64,000 nucleotides of DNA from Pristionchus mayeri (Eukaryota; Nematoda; Chromadorea; Rhabditida; Neodiplogasteridae). Position 1 is the first letter of the stretch. Every line of letters begins with the position of its first letter. The DNA lies in NCBI GenBank assembly GCA_036245805.1, contig BTRK01000004.1, positions 29,001,541 through 29,065,540 of the forward strand, read 5' to 3'. Below the pieces are notes generated by a model, which worked only from the letters and a program-made list of their open reading frames with translations, searched no databases and had not been told where the DNA came from. This document shows positions 1 to 21,256 of this stretch, piece after piece. A program made the position numbers and the translations under genes.

Positions 1-97
1 GTCTTCTGTATTCTCTCCCTGCTCCTGCGATAAACCAAGTTTAGGATTGTTCGGGTTATAGCACAAACACTTACGGAAAATAATGTAGTTTGCCTAC

Positions 98-910
98 CTT
101 CTTCCTCTGTTCTGAAAGGGTAGGATTCGATTCGACAAGTAGCTCGAGTCTCGCCCGATCTGCCTCTGTGATCGAACCATCCTGGAAGAGATCTAATTCA
201 GATATTAGCGTATCTGGTCATACAAACATCGCATATTAACTTTGAACAAATAAAAATGTGACTAATTGCATATTCCTTTTAAAGACCTTGATAATAAAGT
301 GTACCTTTTCTTGCTCGAGAAGTTTCTGCACTCTCCAATCAACCTCCATCACCATTGGAATGACGACGGACGCCTTTCCCTTCTTGTCCTCATCGTCTTC
401 ACTGAAAATAAGCCCGTTAGATTTAATATGTGAAAATGTGGCACTTCGTCGTAATTATAGTGGAAAGTATTTTTCCTAAACAAAAAACAGAACACATGGA
501 AATTCAATTACAAAATGACTAACGGCATGAATCCGTCCTCGAAGTGAGTGAGTTTTCTTCTTTTAGCTGCTCTCTCTTCCTCTTCGAGGTCTTCATCACT
601 TCCCTCGGCAACATCCATGGCAGCCACAGACTTGGATTCAGTCTGAAAGGAAAAATTATTAATTAAACAGCTTAAGATAACAAATTTATATATCACACCA
701 TGTACAGTCGAATGGAGCAAAATAATAATGGCAATTAAGAACGTTTTATAACTAATATTAATTAAAAGCTGACATAAAGGTGCAACAAACCTTGATCACG
801 AGCGAATCGAGCTTCTTCTTGACACCGAACGAGATCTTGACGGGCTCCTTGACCGGTTCAGATGGAGTAACCTCCATAGCTTCGACGGGAACTTCGGTCT
901 CGGTAGTCAT
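98..910 (-). CDS. 5' part of an unidentified nuclear protein gene (runs off left edge)
   Basis: Four coding exons can be joined on the minus strand: 910-791, 642-524, 401-305 and 181-98, all with GT-AG borders and consistent phases; the gene continues beyond position 1. The N-terminus starts MTTETEVPVEAMEV, then has a KISFGVKKK segment, an acidic stretch followed by a basic, NLS-like AAKRRKLTHFEDGF, then KASVVIPMVMEVDWRVQKLL and a charged helical segment ending in SEQRKK. I do not recognise the family with confidence. The ISFG segment, the basic patch and a VVIPM stretch are reminiscent of the N-terminal part of G-patch/KOW splicing proteins or other pre-mRNA-processing factors, but the diagnostic domains would lie off the edge. 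It is divergent from the SRP54 gene that starts at 1472. Confidence 0.6.
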
Positions 911-1471
911 TTAACCTAAATAATAGAAAGTACAATGAAAACAACGAAAATAACCATTCAAACAACGAATATTAATCGATTTTTCGAAAACAGGAAATGA
1001 CGAGGTCGGACTTTCGAAAAAGTGCGTAAGACGGCTCTCTCATCACGGCCGCAAACTCCTGATATTGACGTTTCATACTGTAACGCAATGAATCAACCTT
1101 CTCACATTTAGAACTGATTTTTTTTTATTTTGGACATTTCGCGAACGTTCGGGCATGATCTTTTCTCTGAGTTTGCTTGATATTGCTAGCATACTCCGCG
1201 ACAATTCATATTTATATTCTTGTTGTGCTGTTGTACTCTTTCTTTCTAATGCGTAGGCATGGGTATTGCTCAGGCAAACCTTTTTAATCTGATTAGAACA
1301 ATTAATAATGTAATTAGAGTAGTATTAGCTAAGTAGCCATGGGCAACTTAGATTGCAAAATCTTTTGAATAGATTCCAAGATTTTTTGAATATTTATTCA
1401 TTTTTCCCGAATCGTTTAATCTCTCATCAATGGAACTACTGCATAATACAACTGCATTCCAGTCGCTAGCC
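911..1471. promoter_or_regulatory. Divergent intergenic region between the left-edge gene and SRP54 copy A
   Basis: This 560-bp stretch separates two start codons facing away from each other and should hold both promoters. No gene is supported in it. A 3' splice signal ending at about 1462 (cattccag) lies nine bases before the SRP54 ATG; it could be a spliced-leader acceptor or the end of a 5'-UTR intron. Confidence 0.4.
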
Positions 1472-10865
<9,394 letters not shown>

Positions 10866-11307
10866 TTGTTTCGTTGATTTAATCGCATTACTAAATACTA
10901 TTTGCTAGAAGATGTGGTAATGGAAGTGTATTAGAATCCCGGATTGTTCACTGAATTCTAGTCTTCTGGTTTTATGGATGCCTTTGTTTCTTTCACTCAT
11001 TCCTCATTAGCATGCTGTTTTTAAACCTCGTAATTACTCTCGATTTTTGTCATACTTCTAGAAAAGTAATTGAATAGTTTACTGTCAGATTCACTTGTTT
11101 TATGTACATAAATTTAGCCGATTGAAGAATCCTAAAATTATATATCTCAATGTCGGCCCTCCCCTTTCATATTTATTAGAACAGAGTTCTATGAGAATAA
11201 ACATATTATGATTTAAAAGAAGTGATTGGAAAGTTACATGTGTTTAAATATCATGTGTAGTATCTGGAGGAAATGCGACTTCTGTTTCGAACTAACATTT
11301 GTTTAGA
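10866..11307. other. Intergenic spacer, SRP54-B to RNase H2B
   Basis: 3' UTR of SRP54-B and upstream region of the next gene. No gene is visible. An acceptor-like ttgtttag ends at 11306, one base before the next ATG. Confidence 0.5.
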
Positions 11308-14300
11308 ATGGCGAGAACTCGGAAGGCAGCGGCAGAGAATAAGAAAGAGGAGGGATCGGATGTCGATGAGACCACCTTAGGTTGGTGTTGATAGTCCATG
11401 CTATCTAGAAGGGACGAGAATCACTTTATGCACTAGTAAGATCCTTGGATCTTCAAATCATCCTCTTCACTTCATCCGTTCAGATGGCGTGGATGCATCA
11501 TCCGAACTGCCGCCCAAACCAGTGGAGAGCATGAAACGGAAGATGATAATTGCTAAAGGTACTCAATCCAAGAATTACAGTGTAGCTAAATATGATTTTC
11601 TATCAGGTTGGTGCAAAAGTTTCGATACAAAATCACGGTTAAGGTTTTCGAGCACTATCTTGCTATCTTAGCACTATCTTACGATTGTTTTCGGTGTAAG
11701 AAACGAAATTCTACATAGACTCGATTTATGGTAGTGATTCATCTTTAGCCTCTTCGTTCTCCTCGGGAATCTCTCTGTTCTCCCTCCGTCATCCTCGACT
11801 CGACAGCGGCGTTCTCTTCCAATTGAGCAAGACCAGCTGTGATGAGGTAGAGATCATCAGAGTGAACTACTGAAAAATTCGATTTTCATAATCTTTCTTT
11901 CTCTTGATAATTAGATTACTCCTAGATTTATCCCTAGCCTACTTACCTTTCTTGAGGTGTTCCTTCTGGACGATGAGTTCCGTTGTCTCTTCTCGGGAGA
12001 TACTCTGATCTCTGATGGTCGTGCCAGGATTCTCTCCCCCTTCAATCCCATTTTCCTCGCCCTCCCTTATTTGGAAAAGAAGAAGGTGAGTGGCAGATAT
12101 TCCGACGAGAGAGAAACAGATTCGTATTAAAATATTACTAATTTTCACTAGTCTTGTGTTTTTTTCACAGCTTTATTATATCAGGAGAAATGTCAATGTG
12201 AACAATTATTGTTTCTTTGGTCATTTTGAATATATCGAGTAAGTATATGGTTGAGGCCCGATACGAGCAGCTGGAGGAGATTCTAGTGGACGAGGAGTTC
12301 CCCGCGATAGAGAGACTGAGGGAGAACGAGCAGATGATGGAGGAGATGGAGAAGGTCGCCGACAAGACTGGTCAGTTGGGTGGATTTGGGGTATAAGGTC
12401 GGTGTGAACAGCCTCTACATATTTAACTCCTTCATAGGTAACAGTTTGAACTCCTGAATGACTGTGCTCTAGTAGTCATGCTTCTATTCAGACATGTGCG
12501 ATGAGTTTCTGTACAAGTTCAACGAGAAGAAGGCACTCGAGTGGATCAAAGCAAGGTGCGTTGGAATATTTGATGTTTGTAATGTTTCTGACCAGCCTAT
12601 TCATTTTCCAATTAGTGATTGTGGAACTCTACAGGGCCGGAGGTCTGATTTGTAGAAACTCACTTAATCCTAATTTTTTTAAAGTTCGTAACTCATCTTT
12701 TTCTTATTGTTCTGTTTTTGAATGATTCCATGGGCTCGACTGGTTTTCGTATTTCCTTCTTCATGGTCTAAAGAAAAGTTCTGATTATTGAGTGGATCGA
12801 TGGAAAGTGTGGCATAACGTTAAATGCTTTCTTGCAGATTCGATGTGCTCAAGGCTGCGTTGGTCGCGAACGCGAAGCTTCACGACAGCATAACGAGAGA
12901 TGGTGAGGGGGAGGGAGGGATGAGCAGGCTGCAACCATATTACTATATCAACAGTTTTGCAACGTTGCAGTAGTAGTTCGCAGATTCATTTGTCCATTCT
13001 GGTAGTGATGTTCTTCCCTGCAGACGAGGTTCTCCCTCGGTATACCTTCGGTGTCCTCTCCGACCATCTCTCCCGACCACTGGCTGCAGCTGCGAAGGAA
13101 CATCTGCAGATCAAGGACGCCCCTGTCGGTAGGTCATGCAGAAGGATATCGCTTGAGTGGCTGTTGTGAAACTATTGGGGTGTCCGGAAAGTTCGTATAA
13201 TTTTTTGTTTTTATTTTTTATTCAATGCTTTACAATTCTCAGTGACCAATGTATGCCCCCTTCTTTCTCACTACCTCCCTCCAGCGATTGGGCAGGGTCT
13301 CGATTCCTCTCTTCCAGAATGCGGGTTTCTTCGAAACCGCCCAGTTCACGAAAGCCCTCACAACTTCATCTCGATTCTTGAACTTCTTTCCTTTGCAGAA
13401 GTCAGAGAGAGAGCGGAAGCAGTGGTAGTCGCATGGGGAGAGATCCGGGGAATACGGTGGATGGGGAATCCTCTCGATCTTCAGCTCGTCCATTTTCTTC
13501 TGGGTCATCTTCGCTCGATGTGGGCGAGCATTGTCCATCAGAAGAAGAATTTTGCCCTGGTTCAGGAGTCTGGGAGGGACTCTGATCGCGACATCTTCCA
13601 GTTGTTCAGAGAAGAGGTCGGCATTGATGCTGGTGCCAGGGGCGAGGATCTCCCAGTAGATGGGACCGAGCACTGAGAAGAAGAAGCAGAGGAGTTCCTT
13701 CTTTCCGTGCTCTTCCTTCTTCGGGACGGGCGTGGGCTTCTCATCTGCATCCACCCATTGCAGTCTCCTCACAGGGTTATCTATACGTGATCCACTTCTC
13801 ATCTGTAGCGATGATGGAATTGACCCATCGAAGATTGGATCTACGATGAAGTAATTCCCGACAGACCTGAACACGATTTTTCAGCTGTTCGGGGGAGAGG
13901 TCATGGGGAATCACTTGTGGGAGTTTCGGCTTCTCCCCAGATCGATGGAGGATATCGGACACCGTTGATCTGGCAGTACCAATATCCTTCTTCAACTCAC
14001 GCACACTGGCCATGGGCTTGCGCTTCAGTGTGCGGAGAACGAGAGGCTGATCGAGGGAGGGAGGGCGTCCAGAGCGGGGTTGATCATCGAGACCAAACTC
14101 CCCTTTCTTGAAGCGGGAGAACCACTTATAGCAGAAGGGTATGGAGGGGGCGTCAGCTCCTTCCGACTGGGCCAGGGCAGAGTGGGCCTCCTTCACGGAT
14201 CGGCCAAGACGGTAGTAAAGAAGTAAAACTGCTCGGAGGTAGAGATGTGAGTCCATCACAAGAATCAATGTAGCAACTAGGAGACTGATTAAATCCTCTC

Positions 14301-14751
14301 ACTACTCAACGTCAGAATGATGCAATACATTGTTGACAAACAGATTGCGCAATCACTACATTTGATCGCGAACTGACTTTTTTCCGAAGCATTATACGAA
14401 CTTTCCGGACACCCCAATAGCAGATCCCCTTTCATAATGTTTTTTTTTCATATGTAACTGTTAAATAATACAATAGAAGTAAATTATCACATTTTCGATT
14501 AAAATTATTGCTTTTTAGCGGAAGCTGCTCCCGAGCCACTGGGCATGAAGAGGAAGCTGGATGACGATGAGAATCTCTACGGAGGCACCATGCCCCCAAC
14601 CAAGGTACTGTATCCAGGGAAAGTACGGTAGTGGGAGATTACGGTATCCTTGCAGAAGACACCCACGCAATCGACGACGCAGAAGAAGCTGCAGCAGGCG
14701 AGCAAGGGCACGAAGTCCCTTTCGTCTTTCTTCGGAAAGAAGACTAAGTGA
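11308..14751 (+). CDS. rnaseh2b: Ribonuclease H2 subunit B
   Basis: RNase H2B is a non-catalytic subunit of the heterotrimer that removes ribonucleotides from DNA and degrades RNA:DNA hybrids in the nucleus. Ten exons join in phase: 11308-11380, 11484-11558, 11749-11846 (or 11861), 11957-12085, 12244-12370, 12492-12555, 12838-12902, 13024-13128, 14519-14604, 14656-14751, giving about 305 residues (human about 312). Family-like segments: a beta-rich N-terminal region with LFSLRHPRLDSGVLFQL; FNPIFLALPYLEKK, matching the conserved D/N-P-x-F-L-x-L-x-Y-L stretch; LEEILVDEEFP; KKALEWIKARFDVL; YTFGVLSDHL; and a C-terminal PCNA-interacting-type SLSSFFGKK. Intron 2 contains a mariner-type terminal sequence and intron 8 (13129-14518) a full-length mariner element. 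Exons 3 and 4 have the least certain boundaries. Confidence 0.85.
11603..11623 (+). mobile_element. Mariner-type terminal inverted-repeat remnant
   Basis: TCAGGTTGGTGCAAAAGTTTC follows a TA dinucleotide in RNase H2B intron 2. This matches the well-known GGTTGGTGCAAAAGT terminus of many mariner elements. No transposase or partner terminus is visible in the 190-bp intron, so it is probably a solo end or a badly deleted copy. The same sequence occurs at 63561-63581. Confidence 0.55.
13175..14417 (-). mobile_element. Mariner element, copy 1, in RNase H2B intron 8
   Basis: A 1,243-bp element with terminal inverted repeats TTGGGGTGTCCGGAAAGTTC / GAACTTTCCGGACACCCCAA and a TA duplication at each border (13173-13174 and 14418-14419), diagnostic of Tc1/mariner insertion. 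The transposase lies on the minus strand, antisense to the host gene. By eye it differs at only a few positions over its whole length from the copy at 18079-19321. Confidence 0.96.
13239..14268 (-). pseudogene. Mariner transposase, frameshifted (copy 1)
   Basis: The N-terminal 163 codons (14268-13777) encode a mariner-type helix-turn-helix region ([36 protein letters not shown]) and reach the first catalytic Asp in TDEKW, then stop right after WITYR. The rest continues in a different frame from about 13800 to 13239 with the second Asp ([10 protein letters not shown]) and the third ([14 protein letters not shown]34D type). One small indel therefore separates the halves. The break is at the same position in the other copy, so neither encodes a full-length enzyme in one frame. 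Confidence 0.9.
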
Positions 14752-15069
14752 TCTTTGATCTATGAATTTCACTCATTTTCCATGTTGGTTGTAATATGCA
14801 GTATTATGTTCTATCAATCCATATCTGTTCCCCCTTGTTTACATATCAGATCTCATCAACCGGCTAATGTTTTCATTTTGATCTACGAGTGCTGTAATAT
14901 GTGAAAAACATAGGAATTATTATTGTTCGATACGACTCGGATAAATGATCTCAATGATTTGACACGAAGTTCCTTAAATCGGTTGATACCCGACTGGAAT
15001 ATTTCTCTCATTTTTGTATTAGTTGTGAAACATGTGTTGCATCCACCTACCGTAATCACGTGGTTCCAT

Positions 15070-15682
15070 ATGGGATCTCGTCTGGCTGCCAGCAGAATTC
15101 AGCTGATCGGGCGAGGAATGAATCAGCCCACTCCCTTCGGAAAGCGAATGGATCGACTGCAGTCGAGAATCTTCAACGAGGTACGGTAGTCTGTATCGAT
15201 CGAATGAAAATAGTTGTGATTAGTGGGTATTGGAAGACGAAATAAAGTGCATCGATCCCCTTGCAGGTAGTTATTCCGACTGACACTCGTTCTCACAAGG
15301 TGATTCGAGTGATGTCGGCGGAGCCTCTCGAGACGAAGGAGCAACTGTCACCCAAGTACTACCCCAATCTCCCCATGTTCCACTACCTCACCAAGGTTAG
15401 ATACAGCGTTCAGGGACACAATGCGATATTTTACTGGGTCTACCCTTTTTTGTAAATTTCGATCACTTAATCACATTGCAGCTCCTTCGCCTGCACGGTC
15501 TCTTCTTCGACGATCACGTCATCTTCCGTCAGGTGCAGGATGAACTCAAGACCCTCAGAGGAAAGGTACGGTACTCATCACGGTTGTCGAATCGATAACG
15601 AAAGATGTACCATATTTGAATGCAGGTTGTTCGACCACCGATCGGACAAGGAAAGAGAGCTCAGCTCCGTGGCAAGAAATGA
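15070..15682 (+). CDS. mrps-33: Mitochondrial ribosomal protein S33 (mS33)
   Basis: Small-subunit protein of the mitochondrial ribosome. Four exons (15070-15180, 15267-15395, 15482-15565, 15626-15682) give about 126 residues. The conserved core is recognisable: MDRLQSRIFNEV, VIRVMSAEPLETK, YYPNLPMFHYL, LLRLHGLFFDDH, then a basic tail LKTLRGKVVRPPIGQGKR. The region before MDRLQ (MGSRLAASRIQLIGRG) is basic and could be a mitochondrial targeting sequence, which supports the upstream start. Spacing to the RNase H2B stop is 318 bp on the same strand. A second in-frame Met occurs just before the conserved core. Confidence 0.85.
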
Positions 15683-16371
15683 GGACGTTGATGTCATCAA
15701 TCTACCTTCCACTTACTATAATAATCATCTTTGAACTTTGTAGTCTGTTCTTGATCGAATCAATGTGGTCTCATAGTGAGTAGGCGTGACTCGTTCCTGA
15801 TTGTTTGTTTGTTTGTTTCGTGTATACAGATAAATTGCGGTAAAATCACAATTATTGAAGCATCACGAGTGCGGTATTCAGGTGTAATCGATCACATTTC
15901 TATCGATATTTTTTATTAGATGAGTCATCCGTTCCGTGTTTGATCCCGTCGCGCTGCGTTTTCAGCTTATCACTTCACCTCTCGAATTGAATTTGATAGG
16001 AGTCGTTTTTATGTCAGCAGTATAAGAAGGAAAGTGTGTTTGGCGCTCGCGTTTTCTCTATTTTTCACTAGGGAGAGAGAGAGGGAGTAACTCCTTTGGC
16101 ATTGCTTGCCCAACGTGTGTGAACATGTAAAGGCGCAGATTTAAATCTCACTCGTTCCTAACCACTCTCCACTTGTTGTTTCCCATTTCGCATGTATGTG
16201 TTGTGAACTATACGCCCTATTATTTGCTTCCTTCGTGATAACAATTCTAAACTTCCTCATTCACTTCATCGAATTATTACATACTCCTTGAAGAATTTAG
16301 AATGTTATTTGCTTATTCATTCTAAATTGTCGAAATGCTCGATTACAATTGTAACCATAATTTTCAGTGAG
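15683..16371. other. Intergenic spacer, mrps-33 to PNKP
   Basis: About 690 bp without a supported gene. It contains a purine run (16073-16087) and an acceptor-like ttttcag ending at 16367, four bases before the PNKP start codon. Confidence 0.45.
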
Positions 16372-19300
16372 ATGAAGCGAGCGAATCGAGGAGGGAATAG
16401 GAATGAGCCGAAGAGAGGAAAGAGTGAGGAGGACGAATTCACTGAGAAGGAGGAGAATCAAACTGAGAAGGAGAAGAATGGAAACAACGTCAAGAAAGGT
16501 ATGCTAAGATTACTTGATTATTGAAAATATCGATGCGCTTTAAGACCAATCACATTTCTAATAGCTGTGAACTATCTCAATTACAGTAGGCTGATTGAAA
16601 GGTGTTCCTCTTGAGATCTCTTCGGTCGCACTATCCCATCCACGGGCACCTGGGATCAACCTAACCACGAATTGATGATCTTCACTCCACACGACCTCCA
16701 GCATCGCGCCAAAGTGGCTTCCTTCGATATGGGTACGGTACTCTTGCGTGATTATTTGTTTTTGGTATTTTAATGCTTCCATTTCATTGCATGTGGTACT
16801 TCCATTGCAGACGGTACACTGATCACAACGAAGTCGGGTAAGGTGTTCCCAGTGGACACGAGTGACTGGAAGTTCTGGAGCGATCGAGTACCATCCAAAC
16901 TGCGAGAATTGCACGAGAAGGAAGAGACGAAGATAGTCATCTTCACCAATCAGAAGGTCAGTGAGAAGAACCAATTAGAGACGGAGAGAAAGATATGGAA
17001 TGAAAAAAGCAATATCGCTAATAGTTAAGCAAAGGTGCGCAGTACGGTGATCAGATATGATATAGTAAGTGGAAGGTATCTCTGCAGGGTCTGATGACGA
17101 AGCAGGTGGACAAGGGAGGATTCAAGAGGAAGATCGAAGCCATTGTCAAGAGTGCCAAGGTGCCCATCCAGGTGAGAAGAGGGAGAGATCAAAGATCAAA
17201 GATAAGGGAGATAGACACATTGATGATCTTGATATTGTATCTACTCTATATTTTTAAAATGATACTCATAAATCGTCGTCATTTTTCTGAATGAATGAAT
17301 AATATTTGTAACAATTTGTATTTTATTTTGACAATTTGTAACAAGAGAATCTCAATCAATAATCAATCGATATCAGGTATTCGTCTCGATCGAGGCTGCT
17401 CGCTACCGTAAGCCGATGAGTGGAATGTGGGAGCACTTCACGAAGCACTGTAATGGAGATATTGAAGTCGATGTGAGTGAACACCCATTTCTCAAACGTA
17501 TTCTGCTGCGCAATTGCTATCGTCAAACTCGTTCTTAAATCCTCGTCTTCTATTTGCTAATTATCATGGAGCGTTGCGTTATTGTCTCAATAATATTATA
17601 CTTTCTTCATACGCAGAAGGAGTCGAGTGTCTTCGTTGGTGATGCCGCAGGACGACACAAAACGAAGGTGAGCTTATTGCTTATTCTTTCTCCTACCGTA
17701 ATCCATGCCTTACTTCCGCTCAGGACCGCGAGCGCAAGGATCACTCGTGTGCGGATCGACTCTTCGCGAGGAATGTCGGACTGCGATTCGAGACGCCCGA
17801 ACAATTCTTCGAGGGAAAGAAGGTGAGAGGAGGGATTAACGAGAAATATCATGGAAAGACGTATCGTCAGCATTTAAAAAAAAATATTCTTTGTTCATTC
17901 ATTCATTCAAACTAAAAGTCGTGTTATAAAATGCAATCGATAAATGGGCTCTTCTTCGCTATAACAATACTCCTTCCCTGCAGGGAGATGAAGTGTGGGG
18001 ACCAGTGCCATTCTGCCCTCACGACTTCGCCAAGACCGAGAGGGATCTGCTAGAACCCAAAGGTGAGATCGGGAAATATTGGGGTGTCCGGAAAGTTCGT
18101 ATAATGCTTCGGAAAAAAGTCAGTTCGCGATCAAATGTAGTGATTGCGCAATCTGTTTGTCAACAATGTATTGCATCATTCTGACGTTGAGTAGTGAGAG
18201 GATTTAATCAGTCTCCTAGTTGCTACATTGATTCTTGTGATGGACTCACATCTCTACCTCCGAGCAGTTTTACTTCTTTACTACCGTCTTGGCCGATCCG
18301 TGAAGGAGGCCCACTCTGCCCTGGCCCAGTCGGAAGGAGCTGACGCCCCCTCCATACCCTTCTGCTATAAGTGGTTCTCCCGCTTCAAGAAAGGGGAGTT
18401 TGGTCTCGATGATCAACCCCGCTCTGGACGCCCTCCCTCCCTCGATCAGCCTCTCGTTCTCCGCACACTGAAGCGCAAGCCCATGGCCAGTGTGCGTGAG
18501 TTGAAGAAGGATACTGGTACTGCCAGATCAACGGTGTCCGATATCCTCCATCGATCTGGGGAGAAGCCGAAACTCCCACAAGTGATTCCCCATGACCTCT
18601 CCCCCGAACAGCTGAAAAATCGTGTTCAGGTCTGTCGGGAATTACTTCATCGTAGATCCAATCTTCGATGGGTCAATTCCATCATCGCTACAGATGAGAA
18701 GTGGATCACGTATAGATAACCCTGTGAGGAGACTGCAATGGGTGGATGCAGATGAGAAGCCCACGCCCGTCCCGAAGAAGGAAGAGCACGGAAAGAAGGA
18801 ACTCCTCTGCTTCTTCTTCTCAGTGCTCGGTCCCATCTACTGGGAGATCCTCGCCCCTGGCACCAGCATCAATGCCGACCTCTTCTCTGAACAACTGGAA
18901 GATGTCGCGATCAGAGTCCCTCCCAGACTCCTGAACCAGGGCAAAATTCTTCTTCTGATGGACAATGCTCGCCCACATCGAGCGAAGATGACCCAGAAGA
19001 AAATGGACGAGCTGAAGATCGAGAGGATTCCCCATCCACCGTATTCCCCGGATCTCTCCCCATGCGACTACCACTGCTTCCGCTCTCTCTCTGACTTCTG
19101 CAAAGGAAAGAAGTTCAAGAATCGAGATGAAGTTGTGAGGGCTTTCGTGAACTGGGCGGTTTCGAAGAAACCCGCATTCTGGAAGAGAGGAATCGAGACC
19201 CTGCCCAATCGCTGGAGGGAGGTAGTGAGAAAGAAGGTGGCATACATTGGTCACTGAGAATTGTAAAGCATTGAATAAAAAATAAAAACAAAAAATTATA

Positions 19301-20560
19301 CGAACTTTCCGGACACCCCAATATTTGCTGCTAGCAACTGTTATTTTCATGATAAACCTCATAGTGAATCATTATTATTAAGTGCTATGAATGCTTTCTT
19401 GACCTTCTCCATTGAAGAATTAAAATTCTCTCTTTGAGATGCTCCCCTTCCCTCTTCCGAGAAGGAAATCATTGTGATGGTCGGCTTCCCAGGCAGTGGG
19501 AAGAGCTCGTTTGCAAAGAGACTCGAGAAGGATCACGGGTATGGTAGTAATATCTGATATCGATTAGTGATAATTACATTTTCATTATCAAACAGCGAGG
19601 ATCCTTGTTAGTTAGTTGACAGTCAGTTGTTGATGTAGTTTCCAGTTGTATCTCTCCTCTCCTTTAGATACGTGGTAGTGAATCGTGACTCGATGGGCAC
19701 GTGGCAGAAGTGTGTGGCTGCTGCGAGGAATGCACTCAGAGAGGGGAAGAGTGTAGTAGTGGACAACACCAATCCAGACAAGGAATCGAGGTAGGAGAGG
19801 ACTACTCTTCCTCGTTGTGTGGGGTCCTTTTGATGAACTAAGGAGAAAAGTGAAATGAATATGCATGAATACTTGACAATTTACTTCCCAATAAAATGTT
19901 ATAAGTATTGTAGAGCAATGTAGAGAGTCACATGTGCATTGTGGATTTGGTAATGATAGAATGTTATCAACCTTCTTTAAATTGAATTTTTGTGGATGAA
20001 TGAAGATAGTGCATGAAATTGTATCGATTGATTCTCTCTCGCAGGAAGCGGTACATCGTATTGGCAGCAGAGATGGGCAATGTGCCCGTGAGGTGAGTCG
20101 TGAATACGGTAGTCGTCGTTTCCCAGATATCGCATATCCGAAATTCAACACTTAAGATGTTTCGAGATGACGACGTCGATGCATCACGCACAGCACAATG
20201 TGAAGTACCGTATGCTGTTCAGGTGAGGGAGATTACGGTAGGAAAAGGGAGTGATCGATATAGGAGTACTGAAAATACGTTGTGTTTTACGTATAGCCGT
20301 TTCATCGTGTCTTAAGCCATAATTGGTTCTCAGTTATCAATTCTCATTTCATAGAAGTGGTCCTGAAGTCAGTTCGATGGTTCTTCGAATGCACTCCTCA
20401 AAATTCGAGGTGAGGTTACTTGTTAGATTTCTTAGTGATGACATTTTCTTAGCCTCCATCGCTCTCCGAGGGATTCCAATCAATCGTCAGAGTGAACTTC
20501 ATCCCTGCATTCGAATCGGAAGAAGAGAAGAAGAGTTACTTCCAGTATTTAGTCGAATAA
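16372..20560 (+). CDS. pnkp: Bifunctional polynucleotide kinase 3'-phosphatase (PNKP)
   Basis: PNKP repairs DNA strand-break ends by removing 3'-phosphate and phosphorylating 5'-OH. Fourteen exons join in phase (16372-16498, 16616-16732, 16811-16956, 17088-17171, 17377-17472, 17617-17667, 17724-17822, 17984-18062, 19439-19538, 19668-19790, 20045-20092, 20157-20222, 20355-20409, 20453-20560) to about 432 residues. The N-terminus is charged and Glu/Lys-rich, with no clear FHA domain. The phosphatase domain has SFDMDGTLI (catalytic DxDGT), FTNQKGL and [11 protein letters not shown]. The kinase domain has P-loop [39 protein letters not shown] and a C-terminal [12 protein letters not shown]. Intron 8 carries a full-length mariner element; splice sites stay intact. 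Intron acceptors at 16615 and 19438 end in TTGAG instead of TTCAG. Confidence 0.9.
18079..19321 (+). mobile_element. Mariner element, copy 2, in PNKP intron 8
   Basis: Same 1,243-bp length, terminal repeats and internal sequence as copy 1, flanked by TA at 18077-18078 and 19322-19323. It lies in the same direction as PNKP transcription, so copies 1 and 2 form a widely spaced inverted pair about 3.7 kb apart. Differences from copy 1 are very few (for example Thr instead of Ile in KKDTGTARS, and Val instead of Gly near the C-terminus). Confidence 0.96.
18228..19257 (+). pseudogene. Mariner transposase, frameshifted (copy 2)
   Basis: N-terminal frame 18228-18719 stops right after WITYR; the C-terminal half continues in another frame to 19257. 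The catalytic acid regions [15 protein letters not shown] and SPCDYH are all present. The frame break is at the identical position as in copy 1, so the defect predates the spread of these copies, or translation crosses it by frameshifting. Confidence 0.9.
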
Positions 20561-21256
20561 GCTATTCGATTCATATGAAACAATACAATTTGATTGTAAT
20601 CATTCCTGTTTTCTTCCCATTTCATGCTTTACTGGATAGGCACTTGTCTGTACCATTCCGTGTTTCCTGGAATAAATTGTTCGTTAATCGCAAACTCATT
20701 TTTTAAAGACAGTTTTGATTCCCTCTCATAATGAAGAGGACGCTAGTATGCACACTGATGATGCTTAGCTATTTGCTTTAGCTATTTGTTGGAAATTTTG
20801 AAGCTCAATTATTCACGATTGTTCTGGTTCCTCCGTAAAACAAGAGCCTAGAATAATTTTTATCCAGAACTTCGATTCCAGTAGAAAACGATCTCAAGAA
20901 CATCTCTTCACTCGCTGTTGCTGTCTACGATTAGTCCTTGATTATCTGGCCAATCTTCGAAAGTGATTGCACGTGAAGGATGAGAATTCTCTTCCGGTGG
21001 GTGGAGATTCGATTCGACTTCGACCCGATATTATCACGAAGAATCACTTTTAGACAAGGAAATGACGATTATCAAAGGTTGCTCAACATTGGGGAGATCA
21101 AGTGATGATTCCATTGTGATAAGCGACTCCTTATGGAGCAGACTACACAGAAAGGGAGGGACGACCTCTTCCTCTTTTGATCTCTTCTCTACCTTTGTCT
21201 TATAAATTTGCTCCAGTCATCTCTCCACTCTCATTCATCTCATCTCCTCTTTCAGC
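20561..21256. other. Intergenic region, PNKP to the C-type lectin gene
   Basis: PNKP 3' flank and the presumed promoter of the lectin gene. No gene is supported. An acceptor-like ctctttcag ends at 21255, one base before the next start codon. Confidence 0.45.
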
